Part shown: positions 53,669 to 62,263 of the stretch, piece after piece
Position numbering within the stretch: position 1 is the first letter of the stretch
Layout of the letters: every line of letters begins with the position of its first letter
From: Methanosarcina sp. KYL-1
GTDB lineage: Archaea; Halobacteriota; Methanosarcinia; Methanosarcinales; Methanosarcinaceae
Length of the DNA: 62,591 bases
Direction of reading: 5' to 3'
Assembly: GCF_024372725.1 (NCBI RefSeq)
Contig: NZ_VOUA01000022.1
Span: 1-62,591 of the forward strand
Program-made: the position numbers and the translations under genes
Notes under the pieces: model-generated
The model's input: only the letters and a program-made list of their open reading frames with translations
Database searches by the model: none
What the model was told of the DNA's origin: nothing

Positions 53669-54633
53669 TAAAAGATATTGCTACCTCTGGAAATGCCGGA
53701 ATACTCTCTTTTATTCAGGCTTTGAATATTAACAGAATTAACCAAATTATCAGCAGTATAGCCAGGAAATTTTCTAAATTTAGTACTATAGCTAAGCCAT
53801 TCTCCAGATTCAGTATTGAAGGTAAAATTGGGATCTTTGGCGTTATCTGCATCATTTTAATGGCAGTTTTTGCTCCCATGATAACAATTTATCCTCCTCA
53901 GAAGATCACAGGGGATTCCCTTGAACCTCCGGGTCCAGGGCACATACTCGGAACCGACGAACTTGGCATGGATATCTGGTCACAGATATGTTACGGGGCA
54001 AGAATGAGCCTTACAATAGGGCTTGCAGTAGCCTTTGCGGCAGGTTTTGGGGGAGGAGCTCTCGGAATACTGGCCGGATATATGGGAGGGCACATTGACC
54101 AGGGCCTGATGAGAGTAATTGATGTGACAATGGCCCTTCCGAGTTTTCCTCTTCTGATTGTAATATCCGCTTTTCTCGGCCCGAGTATTTTTAACGTAAT
54201 CTTTGTACTTGTTCTTTTCAGCTGGGCAAAACCCGCACGTATTGCACGTTCCCAGACGCTGTCATTAAAGAAGAACAACTACATTATTGCTGCCAGGAAT
54301 TACGGGGCAAAGCCATTTTACCTGCTCTGGAGGCATATATTTCCTGAAGTTATGCCTGTTCTGCTTGTGCTTGTCATCGGCATATCCTCCCATGCAATCA
54401 TAGCCGAAGCTGGCCTTGCCTTTCTGGGCCTTGGGGACCCCACTTCCAAGAGCTGGGGGATGATGCTTAATCATGCAACCGGTTTTCGTTCAATATATTT
54501 TACCCCTTATTGGCAATGGTGGCTATTGCCCCCGTTGTTTATGCTTATTTTCCTCCTGCTCTGTCTTGCGTTCATAAGCAGGGATATGGAGAGAATACTT
54601 GATCCTAAATTAAAGATAAAGAAAGGTTTCTGA
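53665..54633 (+). CDS. ABC transporter permease, DppC/NikC type
   Basis: 322 residues. The DppC hallmark PGPGHILGTDELGMDIWSQICYGARMSLTIG is present (about residues 87-117), with the EAA-loop RNYGAKPFYLLWRHIFPEVMPVLLV. The N-terminal ~45 residues are a longer, non-conserved extension (NRINQIISSIARKFSKFSTIAK). Partner of the DppB-type permease; ATGA overlap shows coupling. Confidence 0.93.
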   Translation: MIKDIATSGNAGILSFIQALNINRINQIISSIARKFSKFSTIAKPFSRFSIEGKIGIFGVICIILMAVFAPMITIYPPQKITGDSLEPPGPGHILGTDELGMDIWSQICYGARMSLTIGLAVAFAAGFGGGALGILAGYMGGHIDQGLMRVIDVTMALPSFPLLIVISAFLGPSIFNVIFVLVLFSWAKPARIARSQTLSLKKNNYIIAARNYGAKPFYLLWRHIFPEVMPVLLVLVIGISSHAIIAEAGLAFLGLGDPTSKSWGMMLNHATGFRSIYFTPYWQWWLLPPLFMLIFLLLCLAFISRDMERILDPKLKIKKGF

Positions 54634-54635
54634 TT

Positions 54636-56357
54636 ATGAGTCTGCTTAAAATCAATGATCTTAAATGCCACTATCTGACCGATGCCGATACTGTCAGGGC
54701 CGTTGACGGCATTTCCTTTGAAATCGGCGAAGGGGAAATCCTGGGCATTGTCGGGGAATCCGGAAGCGGCAAGACCACTGTTGCCCTCGGGATCATGGGG
54801 CTTTTGCCGGAAAATACGGCTATTTCCGGAGAAATTCTTTACAGGGATGAGCTAATCTCTTCTTTACCCGAATCAGAGATGGACAGGTTCAGGTGGAAGG
54901 ATATTGCAATAGTTTTCCAGAACAGCCTGGAAGTCATGAACCCTGTCATGAAAGTAGGCGTTCAGGTAACGGAACCGATGATAAGGCACCTTGGGTTCAG
55001 CCCGGAGAAAGCCCGGAGCAAATGTGCCGACCTGTTCCGGACTGTAGGCCTTGACCCTAAATGGATGGATTCATATCCGCACCAGCTCTCCGGGGGTATG
55101 AGGCAGAGGGTCCTTCTGGCAATGGCCCTCTCATGCGACCCTAAATTCCTGATTCTTGATGAAGTTACTTCTGCCCTTGACGCATTTACCCGAAAGGAGA
55201 TCAGGGACCTTCTTGTCGCCCTTCAGAAAAAGAACGGGTATACGATGTTAATGATCTCTCATGATATCACTTTTGTGTCTTCTGTGGCGTCCCGGATTGC
55301 TGTTATGTATTCGGGAAGGGTTGTTGAAACCGGGCCTGTAAGGGATATTCTCGTATCTCCCCGTCACCCCTATACGAGAGGGCTTGTCCATTCGACCCCG
55401 GATATTTTCGTTTATAAAGATTTATGGGGAATTCCCGGGGATGTCCCGGCAGGGGACGAGTTTAAAGGCTGTCCTTTCAGCCCGAGATGTACACAAAAAA
55501 TCGATATCTGCAAAGATGCCACCCCGGTTCTGATGCCCATAGGGGGCGGGCGGGAAATTGCATGCCATAGAGGCGGCATAGCAGGCCTTCTGGAGGCCAG
55601 AAACCTGAGTTTCAGTTATCGTCTGCCAGATGGAGAATACCTCCGGGCAGTTGATAATGTCAGTCTGGAAGTGAGGGAAGGGGAGGTTCTTGCAGTTGTC
55701 GGTCAGACCGGTTCAGGCAAGTCAACCCTTGCGCATATCCTTGCAAACGTAATAAAGCCCGAGTGCGGAGAGGTATTGTTTATGGACGGGAATGCCGGCG
55801 GGGGAAGCTACGGAAACAAGGTCAATGGCATTCAGATAGTATTCCAGGATCCGTTCAGTTCAACCAGCAACAGGTTTACTGTGCTTGATGCAGTCAAAGA
55901 GCCTCTTTATATCAATAAGATCGGGTCCAATGGAGACAGGCTGCAAATGGTTAAAAATGCCCTTGAACTGGTTCGTCTCCCCACTACTGATAATTTCCTC
56001 AGTAAATATTGCGGGGAACTCAGCGGCGGGCAGAGGCAAAGGGTTGCACTTGCCAGAGCAATGGTTATGGAGCCAAAACTTCTTATTGCCGATGAGATAA
56101 CTTCGGCTCTGGATGTTTCAACCTCGGCAAATGTATTGCGTCTTTTAAAGGGCCTTCAGAACAGGAGAGGGTTTGCAATGATATATATTTCACATGACCT
56201 CTCCCTGACACTGAAGATTGCTGACAGAATAGCCGTTATGAATTCCGGAAAGATTGTAGAGATGGGAAATTCCCACGATGTTATGCTTTCACCTTATGAT
56301 GAGTATACAAAAAGGCTTGTGGGCTCAAGAATAGGGCTTTGCTGTCATAATCATTAA
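54636..56357 (+). CDS. ABC transporter ATPase, DppD and DppF domains fused
   Basis: 573 residues with two complete ATPase domains. First: Walker A GESGSGKTT (about residue 40), signature LSGGMRQRVLLAMAL, Walker B LILDEVTSALD, and the oligopeptide-transporter C-terminal motif GCPFSPRCTQKIDIC with two Cys. Second: Walker A GQTGSGKST, signature LSGGQRQRVALARAM, Walker B LIADEITSALD. Dpp/Opp systems normally encode these as two proteins, so the fusion is a family variant. It energises import of the substrate bound by the lipoprotein. It starts 2 bp after the permease stop. Confidence 0.94.
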   Translation: MSLLKINDLKCHYLTDADTVRAVDGISFEIGEGEILGIVGESGSGKTTVALGIMGLLPENTAISGEILYRDELISSLPESEMDRFRWKDIAIVFQNSLEVMNPVMKVGVQVTEPMIRHLGFSPEKARSKCADLFRTVGLDPKWMDSYPHQLSGGMRQRVLLAMALSCDPKFLILDEVTSALDAFTRKEIRDLLVALQKKNGYTMLMISHDITFVSSVASRIAVMYSGRVVETGPVRDILVSPRHPYTRGLVHSTPDIFVYKDLWGIPGDVPAGDEFKGCPFSPRCTQKIDICKDATPVLMPIGGGREIACHRGGIAGLLEARNLSFSYRLPDGEYLRAVDNVSLEVREGEVLAVVGQTGSGKSTLAHILANVIKPECGEVLFMDGNAGGGSYGNKVNGIQIVFQDPFSSTSNRFTVLDAVKEPLYINKIGSNGDRLQMVKNALELVRLPTTDNFLSKYCGELSGGQRQRVALARAMVMEPKLLIADEITSALDVSTSANVLRLLKGLQNRRGFAMIYISHDLSLTLKIADRIAVMNSGKIVEMGNSHDVMLSPYDEYTKRLVGSRIGLCCHNH

Positions 56358-56488
56358 GCACTACGGATCTTATTTATACAATTTTTAAACTTACACTGTT
56401 TATTTTTTGTAAGTGAAAGGTGAGCTTATGATTATTTTTCAAAAATTCCGGTCTGAAGCTTTTGTTTAGTTTGAAGGTTCTGTTTAAT

Positions 56489-57481
56489 ATGAGTGCAATA
56501 ATAATTAAAGAGCTTACAAAAAAATTCGGGGAATTTACTGCTGTGGACAGGGTCTCATTTTCGGTTGAGCCCGGAGAGCTTTTCGGGCTTTTAGGCCCTA
56601 ATGGTGCGGGAAAGACGACTATTCTCAATATGCTGACTACTCTTCTTCTTCCTACGGCAGGTGATGCTGAAATCGCAGGATATGATCTTAGAAGGGATCC
56701 AGGTGAGGTAAGGAATAATATCGGAATAATATTCCAGGACCCTTCGCTTGATATAGGGCTTACAGGGCGGGAAAATCTTGAATTTCACGCTATGATGTAC
56801 AGCATCGGTTCAGATGAGCGGAAAAAAAGAATCCGGGAAGTGCTTGATGTTGTGGGTCTGGCTGATAAAGCTGATATTCTTGTTGAAAATTATTCGGGTG
56901 GGATGAAAAGGCGGCTTGAAATTGCAAGGGGGCTTATTCATTATCCAAAGGTTTTGTTTCTGGATGAGCCTACTCTCGGGCTTGATGCACAGACCAGGAG
57001 ATCAATATGGGACCATATCAGAAACCTGAACAAAAATTACGGGACATCTGTCATTCTGACCACCCATTATATGGAAGAAGCCGATTACCTCTGTGACCGC
57101 ATTGCGATAATTGATCATGGAAAGATAATTGCACTCGATACTCCGTCAGGTCTGAAGAACTGTCTTCGGGGGGATTGTGTCAGCCTGACTATTGAGGGGA
57201 GGGTTGATCTCATTGCTACTGCACTTGAAGAGAAAGAATGGGTGAGGGAAATTGTTCCGAACGGAAAAATGCTTGAAGTTCTTATATCGGATTATGAGAA
57301 AAACATTCCTTATATTTTTCAGACTGCCGGCAATCTGGGTATTATGATTAGTTCGATAAATTTCAGCAAACCAAGCCTTGAAGATGTTTTTATCCGCCTG
57401 ACAGGTTCGATAATACGGGAGCAGGAAGGCACCAGGCAGTCAGCCAGGCGTGATCGGGTGAGAAGGAGGATGCTCCGATGA
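56489..57481 (+). CDS. ABC-2 type exporter ATPase (DrrA-like)
   Basis: 330 residues from the ATG at 56489; the frame opens at 56462 without a better start. Walker A GPNGAGKTT, signature NYSGGMKRRLEIARGLI, Walker B LFLDEPTLGLDAQTR and switch TTHYMEEADYLCDR are of the daunorubicin/NodI exporter group, as is the C-terminal ~100-residue extension (LEDVFIRLTGSIIREQEG). It pairs with the next permease, overlapping by 4 bp. It lies 131 bp after the importer operon on the same strand and may be co-transcribed. Confidence 0.93.
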   Translation: MSAIIIKELTKKFGEFTAVDRVSFSVEPGELFGLLGPNGAGKTTILNMLTTLLLPTAGDAEIAGYDLRRDPGEVRNNIGIIFQDPSLDIGLTGRENLEFHAMMYSIGSDERKKRIREVLDVVGLADKADILVENYSGGMKRRLEIARGLIHYPKVLFLDEPTLGLDAQTRRSIWDHIRNLNKNYGTSVILTTHYMEEADYLCDRIAIIDHGKIIALDTPSGLKNCLRGDCVSLTIEGRVDLIATALEEKEWVREIVPNGKMLEVLISDYEKNIPYIFQTAGNLGIMISSINFSKPSLEDVFIRLTGSIIREQEGTRQSARRDRVRRRMLR

Positions 57482-58239
57482 TTCAGGGAAAAGTTGTATA
57501 TGTTCTCTGGCGGCGTGAAATGATAAAGTATTTCAGGGCAAAATCAAGGGTATTGGGCGCTATTGCCATGCCGGCTTTTATGCTGATCTTTCAGGGTATG
57601 GGCTTTAGAAAAGTTGAATTTCCGGGTCTGCCTGAATCGATAGGATATTTTCAGTATCTTGTGCCGGGTATTATCGGGATGACTCTCCTTTTTACGGCTG
57701 CTTATGCAGGTATGAGTGTCATAATGGACAAGCAGTTCGGATTTTTAAAAGAGGTTATGGTGACTCCTGCAAGCAGAGTCTCTATTGTTCTTGGGATGAT
57801 CTCCGGAAGTGCAACCACATCAATCCTTCAGGCACTTATTATTATGATGATGTCGGTATTACTTGGTTTTAGGCTTCCTTTTCTTCCTTCAATTCTGTCC
57901 TCTGTCGTGATAATGGTCCTTATATCGATGATCTTCATAAATACGGGCTTGATCCTGTCCTCCGTACTGAAAGATTTTCACGGGTTCAGCACAATTATTA
58001 ATTTTATTGCATTTCCCCTCTTCCTTTTATCCGGGGCTCTGTTTCCGGTTTCGAATTTGCCTGCCCCGATAAGAACCCTGTCTTATTTTGACCCCCTTAC
58101 GTATGGAGTGGACGCTTTGAGGGGGGTATTGATCGGTCATTGTGAATTCTCAATTGTTCTGGACTTATCTATTCTTTTAACGCTATCAGTTCTGATGGTA
58201 TGCGCCAGTGGTTATTTCTTCCGGAGGGCAGTTATATAA
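57478..58239 (+). CDS. ABC-2 type exporter permease
   Basis: 253 residues with six membrane helices, the ABC-2 membrane fold: VLWRREMIKYFRAKSRVLGAI at the N terminus, MDKQFGFLKEVMVTPASRVSIVLG in the middle and the FPLFLLSGALFPVSNLP ... LSYFDPLTYGVDALRG motif near the end. It forms an exporter with the preceding ATPase. Substrate unknown; relatives export drugs, polysaccharides or lipids. Confidence 0.92.
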   Translation: MIQGKVVYVLWRREMIKYFRAKSRVLGAIAMPAFMLIFQGMGFRKVEFPGLPESIGYFQYLVPGIIGMTLLFTAAYAGMSVIMDKQFGFLKEVMVTPASRVSIVLGMISGSATTSILQALIIMMMSVLLGFRLPFLPSILSSVVIMVLISMIFINTGLILSSVLKDFHGFSTIINFIAFPLFLLSGALFPVSNLPAPIRTLSYFDPLTYGVDALRGVLIGHCEFSIVLDLSILLTLSVLMVCASGYFFRRAVI

Positions 58240-58283
58240 ATGTATTTTTTTCTCACCGGGTATGAGAAGCCTTCTCTCAACAG

Positions 58284-58634
58284 TCACTCCAGCTCTGAAA
58301 CCGTGCATTCCATGCTTTCAAGAACCGGTGTTTCCGCAAGTTCTCTTTCCATGCAGCAGACGTTGAAAACCGCAGAGGGGATCAGGCAGCTTCGGGTACA
58401 GTCCAGGGCGCATTCCCGTGTGCATTCCAGAGAGCACTCCGTTTGTCCTGCCATTTCCAGGGTGAGCATATCCTGATTATCGGGAAGTTCGTGTAGATGG
58501 AATTCTATGGGGTTTAGTTTACTGAACTTTTCACAGGGGGTATCTATCTCAATTATGATTCTGTTTTGTTCGACTCTTCCAAATATCGTATGGGTTAAAC
58601 CACATTTATGGGAAGATATTCTTATTTTTGTCAT
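58284..58634 (-). CDS. Small Cys-rich protein of unknown function downstream of the RamA-like gene
   Basis: 116 residues. The N-terminal half (KIRISSHKCGLTHTIFGRVEQNRIIIEIDTPCEKF) is beta-rich with two Cys. The second half has a dense cluster, Cys at about 67, 71, 75, 79 and 83 (TECSLECTRECALDCTRSC), then CC, which suggests an Fe-S or zinc site. I do not recognise a family with certainty. It lies 157 bp after the RamA-like gene on the same strand and is convergent with the exporter. Co-transcription with the activator is plausible. Confidence 0.72.
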   Translation of the reverse strand: MTKIRISSHKCGLTHTIFGRVEQNRIIIEIDTPCEKFSKLNPIEFHLHELPDNQDMLTLEMAGQTECSLECTRECALDCTRSCLIPSAVFNVCCMERELAETPVLESMECTVSELE

Positions 58635-58790
58635 TTTTTGGCTCCCTGTTGTTTCTTCCCTGGGCCAATCATTTTTCCCGGATTTTTCAGAGTTTCAGAA
58701 TGGTAAGGGGAAGCTGAAGGCCCAAAGGCAGCTTCTGGGTTTGCTGCGGCTTCGGGCACATCTCAGCAGGAGGTTTCCGCAGATAAGGTT

Positions 58791-60455
58791 TCAGTAGACC
58801 CCGCCGGTCATACCGCCTCTCTGGAGCCCGTTTGTGTTCTGAATTGCAATATTCTTGAAGTTTATCGCTTTTATCGGGCAGGCCCGGACGCAGCGCCTGC
58901 AGCTAGTCCCCAGGCAGTCCTGGGTACGGCAGCTTGCAAAGCGTCCTCCTTCCTTCTCGATGGTTACGAGGGCATTTTCCGGGCATTCATCGTTGCAACG
59001 CTTGCAAAGGAGGCAGCCTTCCACAGGGACTTCGAGGGTGATTCCTATATCCTCGACAATCTCCACCGGCACATTTCCGGTCTCTTCGATGTCCTTTGCA
59101 GCTCTTTTCTCCATTACTGCGTCATTTACCGGTTCCGGGAAGGGCGGATATTTGTACAGTTTCATGAACTTTTTGTACATTGCCATGTTCATGCCTTCCG
59201 TCCAGTATGAAAGTTCGCAGGTGTAGATGTTTTTGAAAGTCTCGCTGGTTGCCATCATCAGGTGGTCGGCTTTGATGGTCCCGGCAAGGGCAATGACCTC
59301 ATCGAGCCTGGACTCGTCCAGGAGAAGTTCCCGTGCAAGGGCTATGGAAGTGTTCCCGAACTGCACGGCTTTCCTCGAGAAATCCGGACAGGAGCCTATT
59401 TTCCTGGCTTTCTTGCAGTCCACGTATGTCCCGGAGGCTCCGGACATGTAGACGTTTTCGAGTCCTTCGAAGGGTACGCCAGCTTCCAGCAGGAGGGTAA
59501 GCTGAGCTGCCCGGATTGCCCCTATGGCTTTTCCGGCTTCGGCAATGTCCTCCTCCGTGATTTCGATGCCTTCTCCAAGGACCAGCTTCTTGTTGGGAAG
59601 TTTCGGAGGCTGCTCCATAAGGCCTGTTTCCATGGCAACTGCAATGACCGCGATCACTCCCGTGCCGGTAATTCCGACGGCTTCTATTTCCCCTTTCTCC
59701 TTTATTTCGCCGGTTACGGGATCGACAAGGTCTCCAGGTCTGCTTTCCATCCTTTCGTTCAGGACCGTAAGCCTCCAGTATCCGTTTTCGGGGTTCACGT
59801 CCGAAATCGCTCCCGGGCTTGCAATCATTCCGCAGCTGATGCCCTGCCCTTCTATAGCAGGCCCTGCAGCCGCACTGCCGGTAATGATCCGGTCCCCTAC
59901 CTTTATTGCCATCTCCGCGTTCGTGCCGTAATCGGTAACAATGGAGACCTCTTCCTGGTTCAGGAAATCAGTTTCAATCATCATTGCCAGGGCATCGGCC
60001 CCGATCTCGTGGGCAATTGCTGGAGGCACTGTGATCTCACAGTTTGGCAAGTCCAGAACCCCCTTGAAAAGTTCGGAAGCCGGAAAGACCTTTGCGCTCC
60101 TGTCAACATTTTCCACTCCCAGCCTTCTTTGCATGTTCTTCCCGGCAAAGGCAAGGTCCCTTATTTCCGAGTTCTGGAACAGGGAAAGCTGGATTGGGTT
60201 TCCGCATACAACCAGTTTCTTGATGGCGGCGGGTTCCACATTGAGGGTTTCGATTATCTTCTTTGCGGCATCCAGTATGATGCCGTTTGCAATGTCCTCG
60301 CCTACTTCAAGGGCAAAGTCCAGGTGGTCGATAACGTTGCCCCCCGGAAGGGGGTGCCTCATCGTCATTGCGGTTCTTACTACTTTTTTAGTTTCCAGGT
60401 CTATAAGCTGCGCTCTAAAGCCGCTGGTTCCCAGGTCAAGTGCAATTCCATACAT
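58791..60455 (-). CDS. RamA-like corrinoid protein reductive activator
   Basis: About 554 residues from the ATG at 60455, which follows GGAGTGAG; a GTG three codons upstream is the alternative. The N-terminal two-thirds are an ASKHA ATPase domain (ALDLGTSGFRAQLIDL, SIVTDYGTNAEMAIKVGD, GSAAAGPAIEGQGISCG, YMSGASGTYVDC). The C terminus has two ferredoxin-type clusters: CLLCKRCNDECPENAL and CLGTSCRRCVRACPIKAI. RamA is known to reduce inactive Co(II) corrinoid proteins of methylamine and methanol methyltransferases to Co(I), using ATP. The target corrinoid protein is not in the window. A TATA-like GAATTTATACC lies on the minus strand near 60540. Confidence 0.9.
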   Translation of the reverse strand: MYGIALDLGTSGFRAQLIDLETKKVVRTAMTMRHPLPGGNVIDHLDFALEVGEDIANGIILDAAKKIIETLNVEPAAIKKLVVCGNPIQLSLFQNSEIRDLAFAGKNMQRRLGVENVDRSAKVFPASELFKGVLDLPNCEITVPPAIAHEIGADALAMMIETDFLNQEEVSIVTDYGTNAEMAIKVGDRIITGSAAAGPAIEGQGISCGMIASPGAISDVNPENGYWRLTVLNERMESRPGDLVDPVTGEIKEKGEIEAVGITGTGVIAVIAVAMETGLMEQPPKLPNKKLVLGEGIEITEEDIAEAGKAIGAIRAAQLTLLLEAGVPFEGLENVYMSGASGTYVDCKKARKIGSCPDFSRKAVQFGNTSIALARELLLDESRLDEVIALAGTIKADHLMMATSETFKNIYTCELSYWTEGMNMAMYKKFMKLYKYPPFPEPVNDAVMEKRAAKDIEETGNVPVEIVEDIGITLEVPVEGCLLCKRCNDECPENALVTIEKEGGRFASCRTQDCLGTSCRRCVRACPIKAINFKNIAIQNTNGLQRGGMTGGVY

Positions 60456-61243
60456 TTTTCTCACTCCACTTGCAGCAATTGGAAAATTGAAAAAAACAAT
60501 TCATTTGAAACTATCTGCTATCAGGACGGATGAAAGGGTATAAATTCAAGCAGTGAGATGAGCTGCGCAGTGTTTTTTCACTGTTCAATTATCCTTTTTT
60601 CAACTACATTTCAGGATAATATCCTTTTTTTAACCACATTTCAGGACAATATCTTTTTCAACTATATTTCTGGATAATTATCCTTTTTTCAACTATATTT
60701 TAGGATTGTATCTATATAACATAATTCGGGGCATATCGTAAAGGGTATTGATTTTTGATAAGGCTTTGATTTTTTATAGGGCATTGATTTTTCGGAGGCA
60801 TTGATTTTTCCGGGCCTCCAACTTTTGTCCCCCCTCACATTTAAGCCCCTATAAACTGTTTGTTCGTCCCACGTTATGCGGTTAATGTTTTTGGGTAAAA
60901 CGAATATAGTAGCTGGCTCTGAATCCTGAATTCTGGCCCGTACAACCGGGACTCGTCATCTCATGTCCTGTTTTCTGTCTCTCTTTTGTCTCCTGGCTTA
61001 AGCCTGGACTTCCCAGGGTAAAATAAAAGCAGAAATATAAATTTAAATCTAAATTTACATATAAATATAAGCAGAAACAGAAAAAGAGATAATAGAGAAG
61101 TTAATCTCTTTTTGGAGCGCCTTCAGGCAAGCTGGCTGGTTTTTTCTTATAGCGCCTGGATAAAAAACGGTTTCCGGGGTAAGTGGATCATTTCCCGGGC
61201 CGGGTGGAGTATTTTTTTCTTTTAAAGTTGGTGTAAATTCGGT
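60456..61243. other. Spacer with repeats between the RamA-like and methyltransferase genes
   Basis: Four imperfect ~30-bp copies of AATATCCTTTTTT..AAC.A-type sequence ending in TTTCAGGA are at 60587-60707, and GGCATTGATTTTT occurs at 60779 and 60797 (variants at 60744 and 60762). No gene is supported. Confidence 0.7.
61080..61112 (-). terminator. Hairpin terminator after the methyltransferase gene
   Basis: AAAAAGAGAT / ATCTCTTTTT perfect 10-bp stem with a 13-nt loop. It lies ~130 bp after the stop of the minus-strand gene and ends in T5 on both strands. Confidence 0.5.
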
Positions 61244-62263
61244 TTATGGGTAAAGTTCATTCCTGGCATCGACAAGCGCTTTTATGTTTTTCGTCGGGGT
61301 ACCGGGGGCAATCCCGCAGCCTGGAGCTAGCACGTCAATTCCGCCTTCAAGGCATTTTCTTGCTTCTGCCTTTACTTCTTCGTATGTCCCTCCAAGCATA
61401 ACTCCTGAAGTGGAAATGTTTCCGATAAGGCTTGCTTTTCCTCCTACAAGTTTTTTTGCAGCCGGGAGGTCTGTTACTTTTTCTTCTATGCTTATACCAT
61501 TGAACCCGCATCCCGAAATGGTCTTGAGGATTGGTACGGCGTTTCCGCATATATGCACGATTTTTGCGCCTTTTGAGGCTTTGCAGAATACATCATATTC
61601 CGGACTTACCAGGGCTTCAAAGAGTTTCGGGTCCAGCATATCCGGGCCTGCGATCCCGTCAGCCAGACAGACTGCATCTGCCCCGGCTTCAAAGAGGACT
61701 TCCGCGTATTCGGTGCAGGCAGTTCTCGTGGCTTTCAGGCAGTCCCGGATGATTTCGGGTTTCCTGAGCACCCAGGTAAGGAAATTGTACGTGCCAAGAA
61801 GCCTTGAGGCAAGGGACGCAGGGCCTTCCATGCCTGCGATGAGGGGGACTTCCTCTCCTGCTTTTTCCCTGAGGATGGCGGTAGCTTCAAGGACGGTGGG
61901 AATTCTTGCCTTTTCCGTAAGGTCTTTGGGAATTTCAAGCTTCTCCGGTTCTTCTGCAAAAGGGTGGTATTTCAGGGAGGGCTGGATTTCTTTTGTTCCC
62001 CTGTTAATCCCGCATCCGAGGGCTTCTGAGAGTATGGTGAGGCAGTAAGGGTAGCGTACGGCTTCAAGCCCCGCGAAAGTATGTCCTACAAGGGCCAGTG
62101 CTGCCATTTCCTTTGCTTCGAAGTGAGCTTCCGGCCAGTAGCTTCCGCTCTTTTCCATGAGTTCCACGGTTCCGGTCTGTGTCACCGAAAGAGCAGGAAC
62201 TTTGTCTACGGCTTTACCATTAAGGGTATTGAGGAAACGGTCTCTCAGGTATGGATCTCCCAT
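61244..62263 (-). CDS. Methylcobamide:CoM methyltransferase, MtaA/MtbA family
   Basis: 339 residues, a TIM-barrel of the uroporphyrinogen-decarboxylase superfamily. The zinc ligands are His237 and Cys239 (VHICGNAVP) and Cys316 (APGCGIAPGTP), as in MtaA and MtbA. It moves a methyl group from a methyl-corrinoid protein to coenzyme M, giving methyl-CoM. Which corrinoid partner it serves (methanol, methylamine or methylsulfide) cannot be told. The presence of the RamA-like activator on the same strand supports a methylotrophic role. No operon partner is within 780 bp. Confidence 0.9.
   Translation of the reverse strand: MGDPYLRDRFLNTLNGKAVDKVPALSVTQTGTVELMEKSGSYWPEAHFEAKEMAALALVGHTFAGLEAVRYPYCLTILSEALGCGINRGTKEIQPSLKYHPFAEEPEKLEIPKDLTEKARIPTVLEATAILREKAGEEVPLIAGMEGPASLASRLLGTYNFLTWVLRKPEIIRDCLKATRTACTEYAEVLFEAGADAVCLADGIAGPDMLDPKLFEALVSPEYDVFCKASKGAKIVHICGNAVPILKTISGCGFNGISIEEKVTDLPAAKKLVGGKASLIGNISTSGVMLGGTYEEVKAEARKCLEGGIDVLAPGCGIAPGTPTKNIKALVDARNELYP

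Noticed and set aside
59262-60533. Plus-strand open frame of 423 codons
   Set aside because: It is antisense to the RamA-like gene, whose motifs are unambiguous.
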